A stretch of 64,000 bases of DNA, taken from positions 62,001-126,000 of the forward strand of contig NZ_JAESIY010000009.1 in the NCBI RefSeq assembly GCF_016757215.1, written 5' to 3'. The notes beneath the pieces are model-generated. The model worked only from the letters and a program-made list of their open reading frames with translations. It was not told the origin of the DNA and searched no databases. Position 1 is the stretch's first letter; every line of letters begins with the position of its first letter. Shown piece by piece: positions 17,072-27,041 of the stretch. The DNA is from Fulvivirga sediminis (GTDB lineage: Bacteria; Bacteroidota; Bacteroidia; Cytophagales; Cyclobacteriaceae). The position numbers and the translations under genes are program-made.

Positions 17072-19388
17072 AAACATCATTCAAAAATTCAGAGCTAAAT
17101 CCTCTAAAAAGTCAAAAGGATTTAAACTCGCAGTTCTAGCGTTATGGATTTTTTTCTTTTCTGTAGTGATTTTGCTGCCTATTTACATCCTTACAGTTAA
17201 CATAAATCTATTTGGTTTGTATGGAGGTATGCCTAGTCTTAAAGCCCTGGAAAACCCTGAAAATGATCTTTCTTCAGAATTAATCTCTGCTGATGGCGTT
17301 TCATTAGGTCGTTATTTCAGGTATAACAGAAGTCAGGTTACTTATGATGAACTATCTCCTGAGTTGGTGAACACGCTTCTTTCTTCTGAAGATCATCGAT
17401 TTTACAAACATCCGGGTATAGATTTTCAAGGGCTCATGAGAGCCGTGGTAGGAAAACTAACCTTTAACTATGCCGGAGGTGGTAGTACGATTACCATGCA
17501 GCTTGCCGAGAACCTCTTCAATACAATGACGGAAAATGAAGGTAGCCTCTATAAAATAAATGGACTAAAACAGCTGATCATCAAAACTAAAGAATGGATG
17601 ATTGCCGCCCATTTAGAAAGAAACTTCACTAAGGAAGAAATTATAGCCATGTATTTCAATACCGTCTCATTCGGAAGTAATGCTTATGGCATTAAAGCCG
17701 CGGCAGAAACATTCTTTGCAAAGCAACCCAGCGAGCTTAACTATGATGAATCGGCAGTATTGGTAGGTCTTCTTCAAGGAACATACGCCTTTAGCCCAGT
17801 TTATAATTACGAAAGCTCCGTTAAAAAGAGAAATCAAGTTTTAGGTAAAATTTACAGACATGGACACATCTCTCAAGATGTATTAGATTCACTTCGTACT
17901 AGTCCTATCGACTTGGAAGGTTATGATGTAGCGAACCAAAATAAAGGGTTAGCCACATATTTCAGAACGGTGATCAAACGTGATCTTATAGAATGGTCTG
18001 AACAAAATGGCTATGATCTTTGGGAAGATGGCCTGAAAATATATACTACGATAGATAGCCGCATGCAGCGCTATGCTGAAGAAGCCGTAACTGAGCACAT
18101 GTCCCAACTTCAGAAGTTATTTAACGATCATTGGGGAGATAAAAATCCTTGGATCAATGAAGGAAAGGAAATACCCAACTTTTTAGAATCCCGATTTAAA
18201 CGTACCGAGCATTACCGAGAATTGGTCAAAAAATACGGACGTGATTCCGACAGCCTCAAGATCATGATGAATAAGCCTCGCAAAATGACGGTTTTCAGCT
18301 GGGGAGGAGAAAAAGATACGCTTATGAGTCCGTTAGATTCAATCAGCTATTACAAACGCTTCTTACAAACAGGCCTTATGTCCATGGATCCTCACACTGG
18401 TCATATTAAAGCTTGGGTAGGAGGAATAGATCATAAGTACTTTAAATATGATCACGTAAAACAAGGTAAAAGACAACCAGGATCCACCTTTAAACCATTT
18501 GTTTATGGTACTGCAATAGAGCAAGGTTATCCTCCATGTTTTGAGGTACCTGATGTAATGGTTACGTTTAACCTACCTGAAGGCGGTACTTGGACCACCC
18601 CCAATTCAGATGGTAAATACGGAACAGGGGAAAAAATGACCATCCGCCAAGGAATGGCAAGATCGGTAAATACAATCACCTCTTATCTAATGAAAGAGGT
18701 AACTCCAAGAAATGTAGTAGACTTTGCACATAGAGTTGGCATTGAAAGCAAACTGGATGAGGTGCCGTCCTTATGTCTAGGGGTAAGCGACGTATGTATC
18801 TATGAGCTCGTAGGTGCATACAGTACATTTGCCAATAATGGTATTTATACAAAGCCATACTATATCACAAGAATAGAAGATAAAAATGGCAATGTAATTG
18901 AAAACTTTGTACCCAAAACAAGGCAAGCGACCAGCCAATCCACAGCCTACAAAATGCTGTATATGCTACGTGGTGGTGTAGAAGAAAGAGGAGGAACTTC
19001 TGCCGGAATCGACAGAGAATTGAAAATTAACAATGAAGTTGGTGGCAAAACAGGAACCACTAACAATGCTTCTGACGGTTGGTATATGGGTGTAACAAAA
19101 GATCTTGTTACTGGAGTTTGGGTTGGTGGTGATGAAAGAAGCATTCACTTTCGAAACTGGTTATCTGGTCAAGGAGGAAGAACGGCCAGACCTATATGGG
19201 AGAAATATATGCTTAAGGTATATAATGACAAAGACCTATCCATTGAAAAAGGTCCATTTGAACGTCCTATTGGAGGAATTGATGTTAACCTTGACTGTAG
19301 CAGATATAATCAGAGCACCTCTGAAGACGATGAAACAGAAGAAGACGATGACTCAAGAATGTGGGATGATTCAGATTTTAATAATTAA
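17061..19388 (+). CDS. Class A penicillin-binding protein (PBP1A-like)
   Basis: 775 residues. Membrane helix about 22-47; GT51 glycosyltransferase with catalytic Glu110 (SSEDHRFYKHPG) and GGSTITMQLAENLF; transpeptidase with Ser475 in GSTFK, SVN at 535-537 and KTG at 663-665. So both activities look intact: glycan polymerisation and cross-linking in the periplasm. The tail is an acidic Asp/Glu run. Starts inside the end of sprE and ends by TAATG overlap with uvrC, a tightly packed operon. Confidence 0.95.
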   Translation: MDFKNIIQKFRAKSSKKSKGFKLAVLALWIFFFSVVILLPIYILTVNINLFGLYGGMPSLKALENPENDLSSELISADGVSLGRYFRYNRSQVTYDELSPELVNTLLSSEDHRFYKHPGIDFQGLMRAVVGKLTFNYAGGGSTITMQLAENLFNTMTENEGSLYKINGLKQLIIKTKEWMIAAHLERNFTKEEIIAMYFNTVSFGSNAYGIKAAAETFFAKQPSELNYDESAVLVGLLQGTYAFSPVYNYESSVKKRNQVLGKIYRHGHISQDVLDSLRTSPIDLEGYDVANQNKGLATYFRTVIKRDLIEWSEQNGYDLWEDGLKIYTTIDSRMQRYAEEAVTEHMSQLQKLFNDHWGDKNPWINEGKEIPNFLESRFKRTEHYRELVKKYGRDSDSLKIMMNKPRKMTVFSWGGEKDTLMSPLDSISYYKRFLQTGLMSMDPHTGHIKAWVGGIDHKYFKYDHVKQGKRQPGSTFKPFVYGTAIEQGYPPCFEVPDVMVTFNLPEGGTWTTPNSDGKYGTGEKMTIRQGMARSVNTITSYLMKEVTPRNVVDFAHRVGIESKLDEVPSLCLGVSDVCIYELVGAYSTFANNGIYTKPYYITRIEDKNGNVIENFVPKTRQATSQSTAYKMLYMLRGGVEERGGTSAGIDRELKINNEVGGKTGTTNNASDGWYMGVTKDLVTGVWVGGDERSIHFRNWLSGQGGRTARPIWEKYMLKVYNDKDLSIEKGPFERPIGGIDVNLDCSRYNQSTSEDDETEEDDDSRMWDDSDFNN

Positions 19389-21175
19389 TGCAGGTACCTA
19401 AACTCAAGGTTGAACAACGAAACATATTACCACAACAGCCGGGTGTCTACAAGTTTTATAATAAAGAAGACCAACTAATATATGTTGGTAAAGCCAAAAG
19501 TATTCGAAAAAGAGTTGCTAGCTACTTTATCCATTCTAATCAACTCAATAGAAAGACTAAAAAGCTAATTTCTGAAATTGAAGCTATAGCATACACCATT
19601 GCTGACACCGAGTTTGATGCACTATTATTAGAGAACAATCTAATTAAGGAGAATCAACCCAAATATAACATTCTCCTTAAAGACGATAAGACATTCCCTT
19701 ATATATGCATTATCAATGAGCGATTCCCTAGGATAATTTCAACCAGAAAATTTATAACTAGCTTTGGAGAATACTTTGGACCTTTTTCAAGTGTTTCAGC
19801 AATGAAAAATGTGCTGGAGCTTATAAGAAAACTGTACACTATTCGTACTTGTAAATTAAGCCTAACACCAAAAAATATTAAAGAGCATAAGTTCAAAGTA
19901 TGTCTTGAATACCATATTGGAAACTGTCAAGGCCCATGCGAAGGCTTACAAAGTGAAAAAGACTATGATAGTGATATTGATCAAGCCAGGAACATACTAA
20001 AAGGCAATCTTGCAGTAGTGAAAAACTACTTCAAAGATAATATGTTAGCTGCTTCACAAGAACTAGAATTTGAAAAGGCTCAACTATTCAAAGAGAAGTT
20101 AGCTCTTTTAGAAAAATTCCAAATCAGATCCACTATAGTTAACCCTAAACTTTCAGAACTAGACGTTTTTAGTATAGTTACAGAAAAGCAAACTGCATTT
20201 ATAAACTACATGCAGGTAAATAATGGAGCTATTACTTTAGCTAAAACCATCGAGGTAAAGAAAAAATTGGATGAAGCCAATGACGAAGTGCTAACTCTAA
20301 TAGCAGTAGAATTAAGAGAGCAACACCACAGCAGTCACAAAGAAATTATATCGAATGAACCTGTTCATTTGGGCGAAGGTATTATTAACACAATACCCAA
20401 AATAGGTGATAAACGTAAACTTTTAGAATTATCCTTAAAAAACTCATTAGAATATAAAAAAGAAAAGTTAACCTATTCAGGGCAAAAAAAACAAAATGAA
20501 ACCCTGGTTCAGCTCAAAATGGATTTAAGGTTAACCAATATTCCAGAACATATAGAATGCTTTGATAATAGTAACCTACAAGGCACTAATCCAGTAGCCT
20601 CAATGGTATGTTTTAAAAATGGAAAACCTTCAAAAAAAGATTATCGTCATTTCAATATAAAAACAGTAGTAGGTCCTGATGATTTTGCCTCCATGAAAGA
20701 GATAGTGCATCGCAGGTACAGAAGGCTTTTAAACGAAGACCTACCTCTACCACAACTAATAGTTATCGATGGTGGTAAAGGCCAACTTAGTAGTGCTTGT
20801 GAAGCACTTAAAAGCCTAGATTTATATGGGAAAATACCCATTGTAGGTATCGCCAAAAGGTTAGAAGAAATTTATTTCCCAGAAGACAGCATTCCAGTAC
20901 ACATTAACAAAAAATCTCCGTCCTTACTACTCCTACAGCGTGTAAGAGATGAAGCACATAGATTCGCCATAACCTTTCACCGTCAGAAAAGAAGCATCAA
21001 TACCTTTCAGACTGAACTAGAGAAAATACCTGGAATAGGAAAAAATAGTACGGACAAACTACTTAAAGAATATAAATCCATTACCAAAATCAAAAAGCTT
21101 AGTCTGGATGACTTGACTAAGATTGTTGGTAATCAAAAAGCTCATATCATATTAGATCACTTCAATAAATCGTAA
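19388..21175 (+). CDS. uvrC: Excinuclease ABC subunit C
   Basis: 595 residues, normal length. N-terminal GIY-YIG nuclease (QPGVYKFYNKEDQLIYVGKA, about 17-95) for the 3' incision, a UVR motif (about 200-235), the RNase H-like endonuclease for the 5' incision (ECFDNSNLQG with its Asp, later VIDGGKGQLSSA), and C-terminal helix-hairpin-helix (EKIPGIGKNSTDKLL). Acts with UvrA and UvrB in nucleotide excision repair. ATG overlaps the PBP1A stop by one base; ends at a shared terminator. Confidence 0.97.
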   Translation: MQVPKLKVEQRNILPQQPGVYKFYNKEDQLIYVGKAKSIRKRVASYFIHSNQLNRKTKKLISEIEAIAYTIADTEFDALLLENNLIKENQPKYNILLKDDKTFPYICIINERFPRIISTRKFITSFGEYFGPFSSVSAMKNVLELIRKLYTIRTCKLSLTPKNIKEHKFKVCLEYHIGNCQGPCEGLQSEKDYDSDIDQARNILKGNLAVVKNYFKDNMLAASQELEFEKAQLFKEKLALLEKFQIRSTIVNPKLSELDVFSIVTEKQTAFINYMQVNNGAITLAKTIEVKKKLDEANDEVLTLIAVELREQHHSSHKEIISNEPVHLGEGIINTIPKIGDKRKLLELSLKNSLEYKKEKLTYSGQKKQNETLVQLKMDLRLTNIPEHIECFDNSNLQGTNPVASMVCFKNGKPSKKDYRHFNIKTVVGPDDFASMKEIVHRRYRRLLNEDLPLPQLIVIDGGKGQLSSACEALKSLDLYGKIPIVGIAKRLEEIYFPEDSIPVHINKKSPSLLLLQRVRDEAHRFAITFHRQKRSINTFQTELEKIPGIGKNSTDKLLKEYKSITKIKKLSLDDLTKIVGNQKAHIILDHFNKS

Positions 21176-21180
21176 TAACA

Positions 21181-21210
21181 AAAAAGGGCCGCAAATTGTG
21201 GCCCTTTTTT
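21181..21210. terminator. Bidirectional terminator between uvrC and gldN
   Basis: GGGCCGC and GTGGCCC arms (one G-U pair), flanked by five A on the left and six T on the right, so it can end transcription from both sides. It lies between the convergent uvrC and gldN stops. Confidence 0.9.
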
Positions 21211-21223
21211 ATGCTTTTCTGGA

Positions 21224-22126
21224 TTAATACTCCCAAAGGTTGTGTTCTTTTTCCATCAATTCCATCTCCCACCATTCGGCTGCCATTATAGCCTCCATTC
21301 TATTTTTGTACATATCTACAATAGGATCATCATCAGGATTTTCAAATTTAAACAAACTAGATCTAAACTCTCTTAAAGTTAAAGCATCTGCAAAGTTCTT
21401 ATTCTCAGCACTGTTGTATCTATTGATCCAAATAGCCTCCTCAGGATTATCCTTAAACAACTTATACAAGTCCTTGTATTTAAGTACAACCAAAGGCAAT
21501 TCCACACCATCAAGGGTTTCAGAACCTGGTATTATTAACTGAATGCTTTGAGGTTTATAATAAAGTCTTGATCTACGCTTATCGAAAATCATGTCTTCCA
21601 TTAATCTCAATATGCTAATTTGACGTGGTAAGAAGAGAATAGCACTTCCTACACCAGGAGTAGCCTCCCAATCATCAGGTGACTCAGAAGGAACAGATGA
21701 AATCTCATCAAAAATAGCCGAGTATACCACTCCGTTATACTTCACCTGATCACCTTCATAATATTCCACACCAGGCTCCCATTGTGCAACCTCAAGACCT
21801 TCTTGATAAACTAATCTGTTCAAAAATTCATCCTTACTCATCTTAGTGGTTAATGAATCATTTGTATATAAATCCACAAGCTCACCAGACCGAATAGCAT
21901 CTAAGATAAAAGCAGTTATCTCACCACCTCTTGCAAAGAATCCTTTGTTTTGCTTTTCTTTTAAATCAATTGTACGCCATACTCGTCTTTTAAAGAGATG
22001 CTCATATTTAGCTATGGGCTCTATTGAATTAGGATTATATTGATCTAATTCACTCTTTTGCGCAAGCATAGGAGTAGCCAACAATCCTATAAAGACAACA
22101 AGTATAAATTTTTTACAGTTTATCAT
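21224..22126 (-). CDS. gldN: Gliding motility / T9SS ring protein GldN
   Basis: About 300 residues. Sec signal peptide (ending near TPMLAQ) and the GldN/PorN body: VWRTIDLKEKQNKGFF, YQEGLEVAQWEPGVEYYEGD and the C-terminal ADALTLREFRSSLFKFENP. In the T9SS, GldN pairs with the lipoprotein GldK to form the periplasmic ring under the outer membrane. ATG at 22126 chosen; a GTG two codons earlier (22132) is possible. 15-22 bases after gldM. Confidence 0.92.
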   Translation of the reverse strand: MINCKKFILVVFIGLLATPMLAQKSELDQYNPNSIEPIAKYEHLFKRRVWRTIDLKEKQNKGFFARGGEITAFILDAIRSGELVDLYTNDSLTTKMSKDEFLNRLVYQEGLEVAQWEPGVEYYEGDQVKYNGVVYSAIFDEISSVPSESPDDWEATPGVGSAILFLPRQISILRLMEDMIFDKRRSRLYYKPQSIQLIIPGSETLDGVELPLVVLKYKDLYKLFKDNPEEAIWINRYNSAENKNFADALTLREFRSSLFKFENPDDDPIVDMYKNRMEAIMAAEWWEMELMEKEHNLWEY

Positions 22127-22147
22127 GTTCACAACCTCTATATATTT

Positions 22148-23740
22148 TTATTTTATCGGGATATTATAGATAGTAGTAGTAGGCTTCACTCTCTCATTTT
22201 CACCTTGATAAGTTCTTCTACTAACATCTTCCACTTTTACAATTAAGTTATCACCAGGTCTAAACAACGACCTCCAAGCTCTCAAATCAATATTCTCAGA
22301 AGAAAAGTCTTCAGTCTTAATTTGTCTACCAGATCTGGCTAATTTAACATTAATCTTTTTCACTCTGTATCTAGCATCGTTAGGCACTTCACGAGCAAAA
22401 TTTTCATCTGCCTCAGCACTTACTTTGATAGTAGTTAAAGCCGCTGATGCGACACCATTTTCGAAATCAACAGGTCTATTTCTTGAAGTAATCTCAATAT
22501 TTGGAGCAGGTACTTTCTTAACATCAAATCTTTCAGTTCCAAGTACATTTCCGGAGTTACTAACAGTTAGATTAACTTTTGATCGACCTTTAGGAACTAC
22601 AACTACTAATCCAGGTCTGTTACCTTTTACTATAGTAGCCTCTGATGAAGAAAAGGAAGGGTTATAACTAGTACCTAAAGCCGGCACCTGAATATCCAAT
22701 TCATTTCCACAGTTCATGTATAAGGCTTGCAAAGCAGCAGATCTAACCTGAATGACAGGTTTTACAACATAATAAGTATGATCGATGGTATATGTACTAT
22801 CATTCAAGTTAATTTGAGCTTTAAACTTCTGCTCTGACATCAAAGTTTTAGGATCATAGTTAGAAGCCTTAGCAGCAAATTTCACCTTACCATACTTAAT
22901 TCCAAACTCATTTGTTTCTGCAGGAACCTCCTTACCATTATAGCTGAAAGTAGGATTCATACCAGAAGCTGCTGCAGTTATAAACAGATCCGCCTCAAAG
23001 TCAGCTCCAGAAGCCACAACATTCGAAGTTGGTCTAATCAAAGGAACCACTCTATCAAACTCTACATCCTTAGCTCCCACTTTTTCGGCCAAAATTTCCA
23101 AAGCTCTAGATTCATAACCTAAAAGCTCCGTCTCAAGTTGACTAATAGTAGCCATACCTGCAGCTGTAGGGGTATCTCCGAAATAATATTCCGAAAAGTC
23201 CTTCATTTTTTGGTCAGGATCGGAAGCTGCCATTGGAATATCTTTGGCATCTCTTGCTAAAGGAGTAAATTCAGATGAACCAGTCATTGAAGCCAATTTC
23301 TTTGAATATTCATTCAACTGAGTTTTCAACTTCTCACCTTCCTTATTCTTAATCATAATGTTAGCTACTCCCTCAGTATCTTTAGCTCCTTTAAGCTCAT
23401 GAGTATCAGGATCATAACCACCAGTATCATCTGCCATTCTTTTTCTCAGGCCATCCATATAAGAAAGGATATCTTGTGTCATCTGATGCACATCTTTGGC
23501 ACCATTAAGAACTTTAACATCAGCTCCTCTGTCACCTTTCTTTTTAACTTCTGCAGTTATATTGCTAAGTGTTTTATTATTTTTTTCCGCTAATGCAACA
23601 CCAGATTCCTTTAATGCTTCATCTATAAAAACAAACTTCTCTAATACGGCACTACTTACGTTCAGTGCTAACAGTGCTGTTAACACCATGTACATCATGC
23701 CGATCATCTTCTGTCTTGGGGTTTCTTTTCCGCCAGCCAT
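22148..23740 (-). CDS. gldM: Gliding motility / T9SS motor protein GldM
   Basis: 530 residues. One N-terminal membrane helix (MIGMMYMVLTALLALNVSS, about 13-31) followed by a large periplasmic part that in known structures is a rod of four domains; GKEVPAETNEFGIKYGKVKF belongs to it. GldM dimers sit within the GldL pentamer to form the rotary motor driven by proton flow and reach up to GldK/GldN. Third gene of gldKLMN. Confidence 0.95.
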   Translation of the reverse strand: MAGGKETPRQKMIGMMYMVLTALLALNVSSAVLEKFVFIDEALKESGVALAEKNNKTLSNITAEVKKKGDRGADVKVLNGAKDVHQMTQDILSYMDGLRKRMADDTGGYDPDTHELKGAKDTEGVANIMIKNKEGEKLKTQLNEYSKKLASMTGSSEFTPLARDAKDIPMAASDPDQKMKDFSEYYFGDTPTAAGMATISQLETELLGYESRALEILAEKVGAKDVEFDRVVPLIRPTSNVVASGADFEADLFITAAASGMNPTFSYNGKEVPAETNEFGIKYGKVKFAAKASNYDPKTLMSEQKFKAQINLNDSTYTIDHTYYVVKPVIQVRSAALQALYMNCGNELDIQVPALGTSYNPSFSSSEATIVKGNRPGLVVVVPKGRSKVNLTVSNSGNVLGTERFDVKKVPAPNIEITSRNRPVDFENGVASAALTTIKVSAEADENFAREVPNDARYRVKKINVKLARSGRQIKTEDFSSENIDLRAWRSLFRPGDNLIVKVEDVSRRTYQGENERVKPTTTIYNIPIK

Positions 23741-23791
23741 ATTAGATTAATACTTTTAATGAATAAATCATAAACAATATTGTTACCCTAA

Positions 23792-24637
23792 TTAACCTTG
23801 TTTAGGGCTAGATCCTCCTCTCATAGCAGTAAGCATGTTGCCATACACTGTATTCAAAGAAGTAAGATTTGTTGTAAGCTTATCTAATTCATTAGCAAAT
23901 GTCTTAGTTTTCTCACCAGCTTTAGTCATGCCTTCTAAGGCTCCTGCCATGTTGGTGTAGAATTTATTCATTGCTTTAACGTGACTATCAGCGTCTTTCA
24001 ACTCCATTTCATAAACAGCATTAAGTGCACTTAAGTTCTTTGTAACATTTTGCACTTGAGTGTGATATTCTTTAGAATCCTTTGTAGCATCTGCCATAGA
24101 AGACATAGCTTGTGCAGTTGTAGCATAAGACTTATTCATATCAGATAATGATTGAGAAGCAGTCTTAACGTTCTTCGCATAATCATTAGTAGCTGCAGCT
24201 GCATCTGCCAAATTTGACATTTTTGAAGCTGAATCAGCCATACTCTTCATACCTTTTCCAAGACTTTCGATCAACTCAGGACCAATTTTAGCCTTTTCCA
24301 TCATTTTATCTAACTGCTGGCTAGTAGAATTTCCATTACCAGTATTAGCAACAGGTTTATTAGATATGCGGGGTGCAGTAGCTACACCTTCATAATCTTC
24401 AGCTAATTCAGGATAAACTTTTGCCCAATCCGGCTCAGCGTGTGGGGGTTCAAACGCACTTAAAAAGAAAATTAACGCCTCAGTACCTAGACCTAGGATC
24501 AGCATCTCATTAGCGCCTTTTAAGTGTAAAAGTTTAAATAAAGCACCTATAATAACTACGGCCGCACCTATACCATAAACCTTAGGCATTATGGTTTTAT
24601 AAACAAGTTCCGCTAGTCCACCTTTTTTTTTACTCAT
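23792..24637 (-). CDS. gldL: Gliding motility / T9SS motor protein GldL
   Basis: 281 residues. Two membrane helices (about 16-37 and 44-62); the second holds the buried acidic residue Glu53 (LGLGTEALIFFLSAFEPP), corresponding to the essential Glu of the F. johnsoniae protein used for proton coupling. The rest is a long cytoplasmic coiled coil of repeated Asn/Ser/Met/Lys heptads. Works with GldM as inner-membrane motor. 51 bases before gldM. Confidence 0.95.
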   Translation of the reverse strand: MSKKKGGLAELVYKTIMPKVYGIGAAVVIIGALFKLLHLKGANEMLILGLGTEALIFFLSAFEPPHAEPDWAKVYPELAEDYEGVATAPRISNKPVANTGNGNSTSQQLDKMMEKAKIGPELIESLGKGMKSMADSASKMSNLADAAAATNDYAKNVKTASQSLSDMNKSYATTAQAMSSMADATKDSKEYHTQVQNVTKNLSALNAVYEMELKDADSHVKAMNKFYTNMAGALEGMTKAGEKTKTFANELDKLTTNLTSLNTVYGNMLTAMRGGSSPKQG

Positions 24638-24700
24638 TGTCTTAAGGTTTTAATTTAATGAAAGTTAATTATTGGGTTTGATAAATAAAAAAATATAATT

Positions 24701-25774
24701 CTAAAATTCGGCTCCTGAAGATCTACCCAAATGAGTCATAGCATTTCTAAAGCCAATATAGGCTCTTACCGAATCCTTAAATTCAAAAGTTCTAGTTCCT
24801 GTTTCTAAATAATAAGCTACGTCTTTCCAAGATCCTCCACGAATAACCTTTTTAGATAGGATTTCTGGATCGTAATCTGCACTATTAGGATCAGTGCGCT
24901 TATCAATAAATTGTGGGTTCAGATCCCATACTGTGGGCACTGAAACAGGACTGAAATCATCCAAACACCATTCAGCTACATTACCAGCCATATCATATAG
25001 GCCATAATCATTAGCAAAATACTGTGCTACTGGAGCTGTGTACGCAAAACCATCATCGTAATAATTACCTCTACCTGGTTTAAAGTTAGCCAACATACAA
25101 CCTTTAGCGTTTCTAATATAAGGGTTACCCCAAGGGTACTTAGCCATATCACGACCACCTCGAGCTGCATATTCCCATTCAGCTTCATTAGGTAATCTGA
25201 AAGATGGCATTGGTACTTCGCCAATACTGATTCTATAGTCAGCCCAGTAAGCAGTTCTCCACTTACTAAAATATACGGCGGCTTCCCAATTCACACCTAC
25301 TACAGGATAATCATCATAGCCTGGGTGCCAATAATAGTAATCCTGAACAGGGTCTCCCATGTGGTGAGCGAAGTCTCTTACCCATACTGTAGTATCAGGG
25401 TAATAATCATTCATAATAGTTTCTTCACCCAACACACTAACTGAGTCTTCCATCAAACGGTTAATAAATTGACGATACTCGTTATTAGTAATCTCGGTGT
25501 CATCCATATAGAACGAACCGATTGTTATTTGCTTATTAAAATTAATCTGGGTCGAAGCAGGATCCTCATCAGCCTGCCCCATGTGAAACGTTCCTGCCGG
25601 GATCGGCACCATGCCATAGGGTAGTGTCATTACCCAGCCTTCACGACCCTGAACGCCTACCAGCTCACCTTGGTCACCTCCTCCGCCACTCAGGCCTAAG
25701 AGTCCACAACCTCCTAATATTGCTGGTGCCAACAACAACAATGAGTAGAGGAATCTTCTTGTAACTTTATGCAT
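24701..25774 (-). CDS. gldK: T9SS ring lipoprotein GldK
   Basis: 357 residues. Lipoprotein signal with lipobox ILGGC. The mature part is a formylglycine-generating-enzyme-like (SUMF1/FGE) domain: MVPIPAGTFHMGQADED, YDDYPVVGVNWEAAVYF, LPNEAEWEYAARGG, GNVAEWCLDDF and KVIRGGSWKD. In the T9SS this fold is structural. First of gldKLMN, which separates it from the related GldJ. Confidence 0.92.
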   Translation of the reverse strand: MHKVTRRFLYSLLLLAPAILGGCGLLGLSGGGGDQGELVGVQGREGWVMTLPYGMVPIPAGTFHMGQADEDPASTQINFNKQITIGSFYMDDTEITNNEYRQFINRLMEDSVSVLGEETIMNDYYPDTTVWVRDFAHHMGDPVQDYYYWHPGYDDYPVVGVNWEAAVYFSKWRTAYWADYRISIGEVPMPSFRLPNEAEWEYAARGGRDMAKYPWGNPYIRNAKGCMLANFKPGRGNYYDDGFAYTAPVAQYFANDYGLYDMAGNVAEWCLDDFSPVSVPTVWDLNPQFIDKRTDPNSADYDPEILSKKVIRGGSWKDVAYYLETGTRTFEFKDSVRAYIGFRNAMTHLGRSSGAEF

Positions 25775-25968
25775 AACACTTTTGTTTAAACTCTTTAACT
25801 TATTCTTTCAAGTTAAAGCCAACCATTTTGTTTGTTTTAATTTTTGAGCGGAAATATATAAAAAAATTCTATCTAAATTCTCTAGCCTAATGTTTTTAAC
25901 CAGAGTATCTCAAAAAATATATTTCACAAATTGTATAATTTCTTTCTAAAAGCAAAATAATTTAAAGC

Positions 25969-26925
25969 TTAATGTCTAAACCTTGGAGTACGTATAATTT
26001 TCTTTCCGCTACCAGGATTAACTGGTAATTGATAACTAACTAGTACTTCATGAGTTGTTGGCTTCTTTGCATCTTGCTGACTTACAACATAACCAAACGA
26101 ATAGCCAAAGCTTAACGACTTATCTTTTAAAAAATTGTAACCTAACATTGCATTTATATCATCAGACTGCCGATAGGAAACCCCTCCCCACAACTGTTCT
26201 TTATAATATGCCAGTCCTCCAAGTATAAAACTGTATTCATTAAAATCTGTTTGAACCATAAACGAAGGAGAAACCTTTACATCGAAATTTACTTCATGAA
26301 CATACCCCATAGTTAAATAGGCATGATTTTCAAGCGGGTTTTTCACCGCGTTCACTCCAAAATTAAATTCCGATTTCAAAAGATGGTTAAAACTCAATCC
26401 TGCAAAATATTTTTCTGATCTAAAATAAACTCCTAAAGCCATGTCTGGTCTGATTTGAGATTCATCTCCGTTTAATAGTAACTCATCATCCGGATGAATG
26501 GCCCTATATTCTTCTACATTTATAGATTGAGAAAATAGTCCTGCCCTCATACCAAAACTAAGCTTGGATTTCTTTATACCTAAATGGTATGCATAGGAAA
26601 CCTGCATTTCCAAATTATTTAATGGACCGAGGTTGTCATTTACCACATGAGCACCGAAACCACTTTTCAGCCTGTAAATAGGAGTAGTCATACTGAAAAC
26701 ACTGGTAGTAGGGGCTCCTCCATCGCTGTAGCTGCCATCATAGCCAGCCCATTGCTGTCTATGAATCAGTGTCATTTGTGTGATGCCTTCTGTACCTGCG
26801 AAAGCAGGATTATAGAATAGCATATTCTTCATGTAGAATGAAAATTGTGCATCCTGCTGTGCGTTAGCCTCGTCGAAGCCAAAAAACAACGCCAAAATTG
26901 ATATGTAAAAAATTAACTTGCGCAT
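25969..26925 (-). CDS. PorP/SprF family outer membrane protein
   Basis: About 318 residues. Signal peptide (ending DEANAQ) and the family opening DAQFSFYMKNMLFYNPAFAG, then alternating beta strands of an outer membrane barrel. PorP/SprF proteins anchor T9SS cargo or adhesins such as SprB at the surface. ATG 26925 taken as start; a TTG four codons earlier is less likely. Lies 194 bases upstream of gldK on the same strand, so it is probably transcribed separately or as the leader of the gld run. Confidence 0.92.
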   Translation of the reverse strand: MRKLIFYISILALFFGFDEANAQQDAQFSFYMKNMLFYNPAFAGTEGITQMTLIHRQQWAGYDGSYSDGGAPTTSVFSMTTPIYRLKSGFGAHVVNDNLGPLNNLEMQVSYAYHLGIKKSKLSFGMRAGLFSQSINVEEYRAIHPDDELLLNGDESQIRPDMALGVYFRSEKYFAGLSFNHLLKSEFNFGVNAVKNPLENHAYLTMGYVHEVNFDVKVSPSFMVQTDFNEYSFILGGLAYYKEQLWGGVSYRQSDDINAMLGYNFLKDKSLSFGYSFGYVVSQQDAKKPTTHEVLVSYQLPVNPGSGKKIIRTPRFRH

Positions 26926-27041
26926 ATCTAAAATCAAAAAGAGTCTTAAATATAAGTTTTTTTTGACAATAGATTCAAGCCTTTTCCGTTAAAAAGAGTA
27001 AGATAATATCTTATTTACATTAAATTAATATAAAATATATC

